Positions 16,293 through 24,010 of a DNA stretch of 64,000 nucleotides are shown here, piece by piece. The stretch spans positions 186,001 to 250,000 of the forward strand of contig NZ_JAAVUY010000009.1 of assembly GCF_018449695.1 (NCBI RefSeq), written 5' to 3'. Each line of letters opens with the position of its first letter. Position 1 is the first letter of the stretch. The position numbers and the translations under genes were made by a program. Source of the DNA: Bradyrhizobium sp. dw_411. Lineage in GTDB: Bacteria > Pseudomonadota > Alphaproteobacteria > Rhizobiales > Xanthobacteraceae. The notes under the pieces were generated by a model. It was not told where the DNA came from and searched no databases. It saw only the letters and a list, made by a program, of their open reading frames with translations.

Positions 16293-17352
16293 CCGCGCCC
16301 TTGTCGACCTGTGCGAGTGCTTTCGAGGACGATTCCCGAAGCATGTCGACTGGATGTCCCTTCTTGCCCTGGCCAACCAGACGCTGACGACACCTATGCT
16401 GATGGAATTCGTCAGCCGCTTCGAACGACAAATCCCCGAAGACGTCCGTCTCTACGTCCGGGAGATCTACCAGCGCACCTGCGCGCGCAACGATCGCCTA
16501 GCCACCCAACTGAGTGAAACCGTGTCGGCAATCAACGCCCAGGGGGTTACGCCGATTCTCCTAAAGGGAGCCGCGGTGCTTGCAACAACCCCGCGTTCGC
16601 GTTGGGGCTCGCGGCTGATGGCCGATCTGGATATTATGGTTGCCGAGAATGAACTCGGGGCCGCTTTGAATGGGCTTCATGCGATAGGTTACAATGTCCA
16701 CTATCAGACGCCCTCAGGCGCCGGAAAGTGGTACGCGGACCTGGCACGACCATGCGATGTCGGCATGGTCGATCTGCATCAGTGCGCTCCTGGACCTGAT
16801 TTCTATTATCGCGTGGCGGGACCGACAGTGCAGCATTGCAAACTGACGCCGATTGGACGAGGATTCGCCTACGTTCCGTCAACGACCTATCAGGCGTTGA
16901 TGTTGATAGTTCACGACCAGTTTCAGGATCACGATTATTGGATCGGCAACATCGATCTGCGGCACCTGCTCGACCTCCGGGACCTGACCAATTCGCAGGA
17001 TGGTATTGATTGGAACCAGCTCGCGTCGTTCGCCCCGAGCAAGCTGGCGAGAAACGCATTGGAAAGCCAGTTGGTCACGATGTTTGCCATGCTCGGAGGT
17101 GACGTCCCCATTCGCATGCGCACGAGGGTCATCCCGCGGTTGCAATATATGCGGCGGCGGGCTCAAGCGCGTTTCCCGCTGTTGCGTTGGGCACTTTTGC
17201 CCATGGCAGCGCTCGACTACAGGAACCATCGGAATGGTCCTGGTGCAGAAGCGCGCCGCGAAGCCGCCGGTCGGCAATGGAGTTTGCCGAAAAAAAATAC
17301 GCTGCGCTTCCTGCTGACCTTGTCGGCGAACCATCGTTTGGGGAAAGTGTAG
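16279..17352 (+). CDS. NTP_transf_5-family nucleotidyltransferase
   Basis: A 357-residue protein of the uncharacterised nucleotidyltransferase family (NTP_transf_5). The motif ILLKGAAVLATT, followed by SRLMADLDIMV near residues 105-125, is the family catalytic signature, with the two Asp of DLD as probable metal ligands. LMLIVHDQFQDHDYW and IDLRHLLDLRDL in the middle are also typical. The start overlaps the kinase gene by 14 nt, so the two are co-translated and probably act on the same target. Relatives modify peptides in some lasso-peptide clusters, or occur with polysaccharide genes. The substrate is unknown. Confidence 0.85.
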   Translation: MTNHSRALVDLCECFRGRFPKHVDWMSLLALANQTLTTPMLMEFVSRFERQIPEDVRLYVREIYQRTCARNDRLATQLSETVSAINAQGVTPILLKGAAVLATTPRSRWGSRLMADLDIMVAENELGAALNGLHAIGYNVHYQTPSGAGKWYADLARPCDVGMVDLHQCAPGPDFYYRVAGPTVQHCKLTPIGRGFAYVPSTTYQALMLIVHDQFQDHDYWIGNIDLRHLLDLRDLTNSQDGIDWNQLASFAPSKLARNALESQLVTMFAMLGGDVPIRMRTRVIPRLQYMRRRAQARFPLLRWALLPMAALDYRNHRNGPGAEARREAAGRQWSLPKKNTLRFLLTLSANHRLGKV

Positions 17353-17407
17353 AGGTCGTTCATGACAGCACGAACGATTTTCCGAAGCGCAAACCAGAGG
17401 TATTTCT

Positions 17408-17956
17408 GTGCCCGAACCACTCGATCCAAAATTACCTGCGATTGAACAGGCCGACGCCTGGTTGAAAATCGTCCGTGAATTTCTGGGAGTCCTGTCGGCA
17501 CGAAAAAAAAAGCAGTTTAATCGAAGGGTATCCGTTGGCGATCTGCTTACGGATCGGGATGCCAACGCCGCGGAATACGGTTTCGGCGAGGGCACGACGA
17601 TGTATGACAACGTGCTGGTGCTAGGCGACGTCAGGGTAGGACGCAACACCTGGATCGGACCCGGCTGCATTCTGGACGGGACAGGTCGCGGGCTCGAGAT
17701 TGGCAACTGGTGCTCAATCTCCGCCGGCGTACAAATCTATACGCACCACACAGTGAAGCGTTCGCTCTCTCTTGGCGTAGAGCCTATTGAGTATGCGCCC
17801 ACAAAAATCGGTGACGGCGTCTATATAGGCCCGAATGCCGTCATTCAAATGGGCGTGACGATCGGCGACAAGGTCATCATCGGCGCAAACTCGCTCGTAA
17901 ACCGGGACATTCCCGCGAATTCAAAAGCCTACGGTTCGCCCGCCCAGGTTCAATGA
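17408..17956 (+). CDS. Hexapeptide-repeat acyltransferase
   Basis: A 182-residue left-handed beta-helix acyltransferase of the maltose/serine acetyltransferase type, probably using acetyl-CoA. Hexapeptide turns are visible from about residue 70: VLGDVRVGRNTWIGPGCIL, IGNWCSISAGVQIYTHHT (with the catalytic His in THHT), IGDGVYIGPNAVIQMGVTIG and VIIGANSLVNRDIP. The first 50 residues are helical. It starts with GTG, preceded by GAGG. It follows the nucleotidyltransferase by 55 bp on the same strand and could complete a three-step modification set. Confidence 0.85.
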   Translation: MPEPLDPKLPAIEQADAWLKIVREFLGVLSARKKKQFNRRVSVGDLLTDRDANAAEYGFGEGTTMYDNVLVLGDVRVGRNTWIGPGCILDGTGRGLEIGNWCSISAGVQIYTHHTVKRSLSLGVEPIEYAPTKIGDGVYIGPNAVIQMGVTIGDKVIIGANSLVNRDIPANSKAYGSPAQVQ

Positions 17957-18122
17957 CGAACACGCAAACTGCCTGCAGCACTGCTTGTGCGTCAGCCCCC
18001 CACAGCCCGACGCCGGAATGATTGAAGTCCCCGACGGCACGACCTTGCACCCGGACAAAAAGCTGCGCCAAAACCGTGGAGCCGCCGAGCGCGCGGCGGG
18101 CACGCGTACATCGGTTCAGAAG

Positions 18123-18386
18123 TTAGTCCCTAACCTCCGACGGAAGCAATTCAATCGTCTGCCCGGCCTCCGCAAGCGACAGCTTGGCCAACAGGAAGGG
18201 AGAGAGCTTCTCAACAATCAGGTGCCTCTCCTGGTAGATCTCACGCGCAATCGCATCGCCGTAGAGTCGAAGCACGTGAACGGTTTCGCGCGGCACCCTG
18301 CAGATCACGCGACCAGCATCGATGGCGGCCTCGAAAGAAAGGGTGCGACCATCCCACTCGATTTGGTTGGAAAACTCTGCCCGCAT
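18123..18386 (-). CDS. Small conserved protein, possibly DUF1488-like
   Basis: An 87-residue protein with an excellent ribosome-binding site (GGGAGGCGCG) before the ATG. The pattern FSNQIEWDGRTLSFEAAIDAG, then VICRVPRETVHVL and a helical middle (YQERHLIVEKLSPFLLAKL), recalls DUF1488 proteins, a family of small cytosolic proteins without known function. The assignment is from memory of the pattern and is weak. It is convergent with the acyltransferase gene and divergent from a strongly AT-rich stretch at 18400-18580. Confidence 0.6.
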   Translation of the reverse strand: MRAEFSNQIEWDGRTLSFEAAIDAGRVICRVPRETVHVLRLYGDAIAREIYQERHLIVEKLSPFLLAKLSLAEAGQTIELLPSEVRD

Positions 18387-18578
18387 TTTACGCGCCTCCC
18401 AAATTCAAGCCATCAATACACCGTACACCAAAATTGAAATAAATAAATTTAAATACATGAGAACAAACTAAAATCGCGGCTGAATCTATAACTATTTGAA
18501 TATATTGAACAATATGTATTATCAATCTCAGATGAATCAATTTGCCAAAACCACACAAGTAAAATAAAATTAAATATT

Positions 18579-19274
18579 ATGGTCGAGCTACTGGTTATAT
18601 TGGGCTCCCTGGTGGCGCTGCTTTTGTCCGTCGTAATTATGAATATCTACCGATGGCGCACCGACGTCCTGATTGGGCCTTACATCTCGAGAGACAGCCA
18701 GCCCGCGGTTTCCGAAACCGGCGGCGATACCGGCTCGCGAGGAAACACGATCAGCTCGGCAACGTCGAACAGGTGGCGACGGCTTCGGTTGAAACGGACC
18801 AGCCGAAGCCGACACGCACCGACGTCGCAGAAGGCAGATGTATCAGAGACAGTAGATTTTCCGGACATGTCTCAGGCCGAGCAAGCAATCCGGCCTGGCT
18901 CCAGTCAGTTCTACGCGCGATCAACGATCGCCTTGATCCGGCAAATCTTCACGGCCGGTTCATCGGGTAAAATCTGGCGATGGCTTCCCACCAAAGCGCC
19001 CGCGCACCGAAGACGCTCTCGGGCATCGCAAGAAAGACGATCAAACGCGGTAGAACCAACTCCCGGTGAACCTTTCGGACACACCAAACTCGGCTCCCCC
19101 GCAACGTTCCAGGCGCTATCGCACGCTGCCCTTATTCTTCCAGAGCCTTGGCGATATCACCCAGAATCATTTCTTCCGGGAGTTGCTTTCCCCCCCGCGC
19201 ATTCGGCCGACTCCGCTGACCTGACTCGTTTTTCGGCAACGGATCGGCAGGAATCGCGTCTTCGGTTTCGGTGA
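18579..19274 (+). CDS. Doubtful membrane-anchored hypothetical protein
   Basis: A 231-codon open frame whose first 25 residues form a convincing membrane anchor (ELLVILGSLVALLLSVVIMN). The rest is Arg/Ser-rich and low in complexity. The last 140 bp overlap, in antisense, the better-supported gene at 19132-19656. No ribosome-binding site precedes the ATG, which follows an AT-rich tract. The N-terminus may be real with a frameshift later, since another plus frame is open at 18653-18970, or the whole may be chance. Confidence 0.28.
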   Translation: MVELLVILGSLVALLLSVVIMNIYRWRTDVLIGPYISRDSQPAVSETGGDTGSRGNTISSATSNRWRRLRLKRTSRSRHAPTSQKADVSETVDFPDMSQAEQAIRPGSSQFYARSTIALIRQIFTAGSSGKIWRWLPTKAPAHRRRSRASQERRSNAVEPTPGEPFGHTKLGSPATFQALSHAALILPEPWRYHPESFLPGVAFPPAHSADSADLTRFSATDRQESRLRFR

Positions 19275-19656
19275 CGATGAGATCGTCCAAAAGGGAGTCG
19301 GCCGGTGGGGGATGGCTGGAATCGGCGACCTTTCGATCAAGATTACGGAGGGCGTCTACCAGATGTGCAATCCGATCGAGTGCCTCACGGTTGCGATCGC
19401 TCGACAGCGCTTCTGTCGAAGTCACGGATTGCTCCTGGCTGCCGGGGTCTTCGGGCAATGCGAGCCCATCAGGGTTCGCCGCAAGTTCCTGGCACACCCG
19501 CTCGAGACGTCCAACCAACGCGAGCAACGTCAACGTATCGGATTGGCGCACTCTTTTGGCATATTCAGTTAGAAACGCACGCCCCCGCGCCGTTTCCTTG
19601 ATCACAGCCTCGATCGGGCCGTGATCGGGCATCAGAGGGAGGGTTGGTATCGCCAC
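19132..19656 (-). CDS. Conserved hypothetical protein next to type I secretion locus
   Basis: A 174-residue soluble protein without recognised domain. The N-terminal half is helical (PIEAVIKETARGRAFLTEYA, then RQSDTLTLLALVGRLERVCQ) and includes a Leu-rich stretch that could form a coiled coil. The second half is acidic and disordered, ending in a helix (EEMILGDIAKALEE). The start is a GTG, with an internal ATG eight codons later as an alternative. I believe similar proteins occur near rhizobial secretion genes, but this is memory, not a search. It is divergent from the phosphatase gene. Confidence 0.6.
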   Translation of the reverse strand: MAIPTLPLMPDHGPIEAVIKETARGRAFLTEYAKRVRQSDTLTLLALVGRLERVCQELAANPDGLALPEDPGSQEQSVTSTEALSSDRNREALDRIAHLVDALRNLDRKVADSSHPPPADSLLDDLIVTETEDAIPADPLPKNESGQRSRPNARGGKQLPEEMILGDIAKALEE

Positions 19657-19889
19657 CAGATTCTGTCCCGGCCGACCAGGTTATTCTTCATTTCCGGTAT
19701 TAAACTGTGCCTATAATTAATTAATCCAGATTTAACGAAAACAACCGACAACACCACGACAATAGCTGGAAATGCTATCCGGGGCGGCCGATCGGTGTAA
19801 ACCTCCCGTTATTCGAGAACACCACCGATGTTATCCTCAGCTCCTTCGGCCGGCACGCCAGAAAATTCAATAGTCACAGGTTTAAATTT

Positions 19890-20633
19890 GTGTGGAATTC
19901 GCCCGCATCACGCAATCAGGCATCCGCGGCGTTACCTGGCGGTAGCAGGGTCTACGCCATAGGAGATATTCACGGCCGCGCCGACCTTCTGGAAATCCTG
20001 CTTTCCAGAATAAACGCGGACTACACATCGCGTCCCTGCGCTCGCGCATTCACTGTATTTCTTGGCGACTATATCGACCGCGGACCGTCCTCAAAAGAGG
20101 TGTTGAATCTTCTGCTGGAGCGCAAAGGAAGCACGGGGGCCGTGTTCCTTAGGGGCAATCATGAAACGTTCGTTCCTCGTTTTCTGAACGACCCCGCAGT
20201 GCTCGACGAGTGGCGGCTATGCGGCGGCCTTCAAACTCTCTTATCTTACGGGCTGAAGCCTTCGATCAATCCGGATGTCTCCGAGCGCCTGGATCTCGCC
20301 GAACAATTGAGGGCGTGCATGCCTGCGGCACATCTCGAGTTTCTCGAGTCTCTCGATCTCTCGTTCGCCTGCGGAGATTTCCTCTTTGTCCACGCTGGTA
20401 TTCGACCGGGCATTCCCGTCCAAAAGCAGAAAGAGGAAGACCTGCTCTGGATACGTGAGGAATTTCTCTCGTGCGAGCAACCGTTCGAGTGCTTCGTCGT
20501 TCACGGGCACACGCCGGTCCACGCACCTGATTTCCGGTCGAACCGGATCAACATCGACACCGGCGCCTTCGCGACGGGTCTGTTGACCTGTATCGTGATT
20601 GAAGGCTCGGTGATTACTCCGCTTCCAGCCTGA
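19890..20633 (+). CDS. PPP-family serine/threonine-type metallophosphatase
   Basis: A 247-residue cytosolic calcineurin-like phosphatase. All family motifs are present in order: GDIHGRADLLEILL near residue 25, GDYIDRGPSS near 57, LRGNHETF near 87, and VHGHTPVHAPDF near 210. The pattern suits bacterial PPP phosphatases (PrpA/lambda type) that act on phosphoproteins or bis-nucleoside polyphosphates. It starts with a GTG, with AGG 8 to 10 nt upstream. It is convergent with the secretion genes and divergent from the 174-residue hypothetical; a role in controlling secretion or polysaccharide output is speculation. Confidence 0.88.
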   Translation: MWNSPASRNQASAALPGGSRVYAIGDIHGRADLLEILLSRINADYTSRPCARAFTVFLGDYIDRGPSSKEVLNLLLERKGSTGAVFLRGNHETFVPRFLNDPAVLDEWRLCGGLQTLLSYGLKPSINPDVSERLDLAEQLRACMPAAHLEFLESLDLSFACGDFLFVHAGIRPGIPVQKQKEEDLLWIREEFLSCEQPFECFVVHGHTPVHAPDFRSNRINIDTGAFATGLLTCIVIEGSVITPLPA

Positions 20634-20675
20634 AGCAACCGAACTCACGACGGCCATTGGACAAGCCGCAGCCTG

Positions 20676-21986
20676 CTATCTTTCCTTCATTGCTCGCTCA
20701 GCCTGATCACGCAGCGGCTTGGTCAGATAGGAGAGCGCGGTTCGGCCTGGCGTCTGAATAAAGACATCGACCGGCATGCCGGGCACGAGCTTGGCTTCCC
20801 CCAGACGGGCGAGTTCTTCGGGCTTAAGCAAGACGCGCACCGTATAGAAGCTCGTTCCGGTTCGCTGATCCTGCGTGAGATCGGCCGAAACCATGCCCAC
20901 TTCTCCCTCGACTTCCGGCGTCGTTTTCTGGTTGAAGGCTGCGAACCTCATGGCAGCGGTCTGGCCAACATAGACCTGATCGATATCGCGCGGGGCGATC
21001 TTGACCTCGACAGCCAAAGCGTCCGCATCCGGCACGATCAGCATGATCTGCTCGCCGGGCGATATGACGCCACCTATGGTGTGCACCGCAAGCTGGTGGA
21101 CGCGCCCGTTCTGAGGTGCACGAATATCAATCCGGTTGAGCTGATCCACCGCGGCGATCTTGCGCTCGGCCAATTCAGACAGTTTCGAACGCGCCTCGAT
21201 CAGATCCTTGCCGACCTCGGAGCGAAGATCCTGATCCACCTGAATAATTTGAAGCTCAATCTCGGCAATCTTGCCCCTGGCTTGTGCGGTCGCGCCAGAG
21301 AGTTGGCTTCGCTCACCATCGATGCGAGCGCCGTCGCGCTCAAGGGCGGTCAAGCGGGAAATCGGCACAAGATTCTTTTGCCAGAGCGTGCGAACACCCT
21401 CGAGTTCCTGATGGATGAAATCGACTTCCTTTTGCTTGGCCTCGGCCTGTCCGAGAAATCCTTTAATTTCCTCCTGCAACTGCGCGCGGCGCTCCTTGAG
21501 CTGCGATTTCTGTCCGCTCCGGGCCTGCCGGCGCAGATCGAAAAGCGATTGCTCGGCAGCGATCGCACGAGCTGCTTCAGGGCTGTCGCGGGTTCGATCA
21601 AGCAGCACCTTGGGGAAGACGATCTGATCCGAATTATCACGCTCGGTCTCAAGGCGCGCCTGACGAGCGAGCAATTCGTCGTAGCTTTTGGTGACGATGC
21701 TGGCATTCGCAAGGGTCTGTGTCTCATCGAGACGAACGAGAACATCCCCGGCCTTTACCCGATCGCCCTCCCGCACGCGTAATTCTCCGACGATGCCGCC
21801 GGTGGCGTGCTGTACCTTCTTGACACTCGAATCCACGACAACCACGCCTTGGCCAATCACGGCGCCGGTTAGCTGAGTCGTTGCGGCCCAACCGCCGATG
21901 CCAAATGTCACGAATGCGACGATGACTATGCCGACGATCATGTAACGCTGGATCGAATGCAGCGCCGGTGTCAGCTCGCGGTCCAT
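20676..21986 (-). CDS. Type I secretion periplasmic adaptor (HlyD family, PrsE-like)
   Basis: A 436-residue membrane fusion protein bridging the ABC exporter to an outer-membrane TolC channel. Residues 16-38 form the membrane anchor (MIVGIVIVAFVTFGIGGWAA). The lipoyl half-motifs lie around VQHATGGIVGELRVREGDRV and IDIRAPQNGRVHQLAVHTIG, separated by a long coiled coil (about 110-280). The C-terminal barrel has GMPVDVFIQTPGRTALSYL, a typical ending. Its start overlaps the ABC exporter stop by 16 nt. No TolC gene lies in the window. Confidence 0.93.
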   Translation of the reverse strand: MDRELTPALHSIQRYMIVGIVIVAFVTFGIGGWAATTQLTGAVIGQGVVVVDSSVKKVQHATGGIVGELRVREGDRVKAGDVLVRLDETQTLANASIVTKSYDELLARQARLETERDNSDQIVFPKVLLDRTRDSPEAARAIAAEQSLFDLRRQARSGQKSQLKERRAQLQEEIKGFLGQAEAKQKEVDFIHQELEGVRTLWQKNLVPISRLTALERDGARIDGERSQLSGATAQARGKIAEIELQIIQVDQDLRSEVGKDLIEARSKLSELAERKIAAVDQLNRIDIRAPQNGRVHQLAVHTIGGVISPGEQIMLIVPDADALAVEVKIAPRDIDQVYVGQTAAMRFAAFNQKTTPEVEGEVGMVSADLTQDQRTGTSFYTVRVLLKPEELARLGEAKLVPGMPVDVFIQTPGRTALSYLTKPLRDQAERAMKER

Positions 21987-23923
21987 CGCACTCTTCCCTG
22001 ATTTTCAGCGACGACCTTGAGAGGCGCGGGTGTCCGCAAGACTTTCTTGAGAACGTCATCCTTCGGGCCAAACGACTGAACCCTGCCGTCGCCAACGACC
22101 AGAACATGATCGAGCGCATCGAGTGCCTTGGGACGATGAGCGATAACGACGACAATTCCACCGCGGCGACGGACGCTCATTATGGCCTCCGTCAATGCGT
22201 CTTCGCCCTCGGAATCGAGATTCGACGTCGGCTCATCGAGCACCACCAGAAATGGATTGCCATAGAACGCACGCGCAAGCCCGATACGCTGACGCTGTCC
22301 GGCCGATAGCGCCATTCCGGCTTCACCGATACGGGTCCCATAGCCGTCCGGAAATGACAGAATGAGATCGTGCGCGCCGGCCGCGCGCGTGGCCTCGAGT
22401 ACCTTGGCCGGGGTCGCCTGCAGGTCAAACCGTGCGATGTTGACGGCAATGCTGCCATCGAACAGCTCGACGTCCTGTGGAAGATATCCGATGTGGCGGC
22501 CGAGCTCCTCTGAAGACCACTGCTCAAGCGACGCATTGTCTATTTTGATCTTGCCGCGCAGTTGCGGCCAGACACCCACCAGCGCCCGTGCCAGCGAGGA
22601 TTTTCCGGAACCGCTCGGACCGATGATCCCAAGGCCGTCCCCGCTTTTTAGCTGGAAGGATATATCATGGAGGATCTGCTTCTCCGTACCCGGTGCCGTG
22701 ACGTATATCTGATCGACCACAAGCGTCTCGGTAGGCGGGGGAAGCGCCAAAGGTTGTTCTTCTCTGGGCAACAGTTTCAATAGCTGGTCCAACCGATGAC
22801 CCGATTGCCGGGCAGCTACGAAGCCTTTCCAGTTCGCGATAGCAAGTTCCACCGGAGCGAGCGCACGCGCCGTCAGGATCGAACCCGCGATGATAATGCC
22901 CGCCGTCGATTCCTGGTTGATGACGAGGTAGGCCCCCACAGCAAGCACCAGCGATTGCAGAATTGAGCGGAATACCTTCGACGTTCCGCCGAGACCACTG
23001 GCGACGTCGCTGGCGGCTTCGTGGGCAGCAAGGTACTTTTGATTGGCTTCCTGCCAGCGGAGGGCGGCTTGCCTCCGCATTCCCATGGCTTGCAGCACCT
23101 CGGCATTCCTGCGTCCCTCCGAAGCCAGCGAACCCCGCGATACCGCGAGACGGGAAAATGCCTTGGCCGGCCCCCGCGTTCGTATTTCGGTCAGAACAGT
23201 GATTGCAACCAGCACCAACGCCCCAATGAGAGCGGTGACGCCGATCCAGAAGTGAAAGACAAAGCAGATGCCAAGATAAATCGGCATCCAGGGAAGATCG
23301 AAAAGCGCGGCCGGGCCGCCGCTGGACAAAAAGCTGCGGACCTGGTCGAGATCGCGCAGCGGCTGCAACCCGTCACCATCGCCGCGCGTCCTCAACGGCA
23401 GACGGACCAGCGCGTCGAACACCCTGAGCCCCAGCTTTTCATCGAGATAGCGGCCGACGCGGGCGCTGATGCGGCTTCGGACCAGATCGAGCGCTCCCTG
23501 AAACACGTAGAGCACCGTTGCCAGCGTCATGAGCGCGATCAGCGTCGGGACGCTACGGCCCGGCAGGACACGGTCATAGACCTGCAGCATGAAGAAGGAA
23601 CCGGTGAGCATCAGGATATTGCTCAGCCCGCTGAACGCGGCCATTCCCCAAAATATTCGGCGGCAGGATCGGAGAAACCCCGAGATCTCGGATTCCGGAT
23701 CGTCATAGTCTGCTCGCGACCTTGTCCGATCGGCGAACAACACCCGCCGGACTGTTTCGAGCAACTGTCTCGGCCGTTCGGGAAGTTGCATCACCCACGA
23801 CAATGGCCGCACACGGCCAGCAAGAATGCGCACGGCAGCAACAAAGACTGCCAGGCGGGATACTTCGATGTTCTGAATATTTCCAGGCAGGGGTATATCC
23901 CCCCGCCTTCCAAAGTCAGTCAT
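21971..23923 (-). CDS. Type I secretion ABC transporter, permease/ATPase fusion (PrsD-like)
   Basis: A 650-residue inner-membrane exporter. A 60-residue N-terminal extension precedes the transmembrane domain (helices from about residue 90, for example FWGMAAFSGLSNILMLTGSF). DLPWMPIYLGICFVFHFWIG is the family signature. The nucleotide-binding domain is in the last 250 residues: Walker A IIGPSGSGKSSLARAL, signature LSAGQRQRIGLARA, Walker B FLVVLDEPTSNLD and VIAHRP. There is no C39 domain. The ATG at 23921-23923 has AAGGGGGC upstream. It lies 87 bp after the 980-residue substrate gene. Confidence 0.94.
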   Translation of the reverse strand: MTDFGRRGDIPLPGNIQNIEVSRLAVFVAAVRILAGRVRPLSWVMQLPERPRQLLETVRRVLFADRTRSRADYDDPESEISGFLRSCRRIFWGMAAFSGLSNILMLTGSFFMLQVYDRVLPGRSVPTLIALMTLATVLYVFQGALDLVRSRISARVGRYLDEKLGLRVFDALVRLPLRTRGDGDGLQPLRDLDQVRSFLSSGGPAALFDLPWMPIYLGICFVFHFWIGVTALIGALVLVAITVLTEIRTRGPAKAFSRLAVSRGSLASEGRRNAEVLQAMGMRRQAALRWQEANQKYLAAHEAASDVASGLGGTSKVFRSILQSLVLAVGAYLVINQESTAGIIIAGSILTARALAPVELAIANWKGFVAARQSGHRLDQLLKLLPREEQPLALPPPTETLVVDQIYVTAPGTEKQILHDISFQLKSGDGLGIIGPSGSGKSSLARALVGVWPQLRGKIKIDNASLEQWSSEELGRHIGYLPQDVELFDGSIAVNIARFDLQATPAKVLEATRAAGAHDLILSFPDGYGTRIGEAGMALSAGQRQRIGLARAFYGNPFLVVLDEPTSNLDSEGEDALTEAIMSVRRRGGIVVVIAHRPKALDALDHVLVVGDGRVQSFGPKDDVLKKVLRTPAPLKVVAENQGRVRWTAS

Positions 23924-23950
23924 GGCACACGCCCCCTTGAACCAGACTCT

Positions 23951-23972
23951 CCATGGGGGTTGCCCCCCATGG
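23951..23972 (-). terminator. Hairpin between secreted substrate gene and its exporter
   Basis: CCATGGGGG and CCCCCATGG form a perfect 9-bp GC-rich stem with a 4-nt loop. No T-run follows on the transcribed strand, so it is more likely an attenuator or 3'-end stabiliser than a full terminator. It would let the substrate mRNA outnumber the exporter mRNA. Confidence 0.5.
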
Positions 23973-24010
23973 AAATGTGATCGTGGATACGAATATTGCG
24001 AAGCCCTCAA

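Noticed and set aside
14743..17956. Canonical lasso-peptide cluster
   Set aside because: No asparagine-synthetase-like cyclase or transglutaminase-like protease is present, so the kinase and nucleotidyltransferase alone do not make a lasso locus.
23021..23980. Plus-strand frame of 319 codons over the PrsD-like exporter
   Set aside because: It is the antisense shadow of the exporter, which has all Walker and signature motifs; the plus product is low-complexity and hydrophilic.
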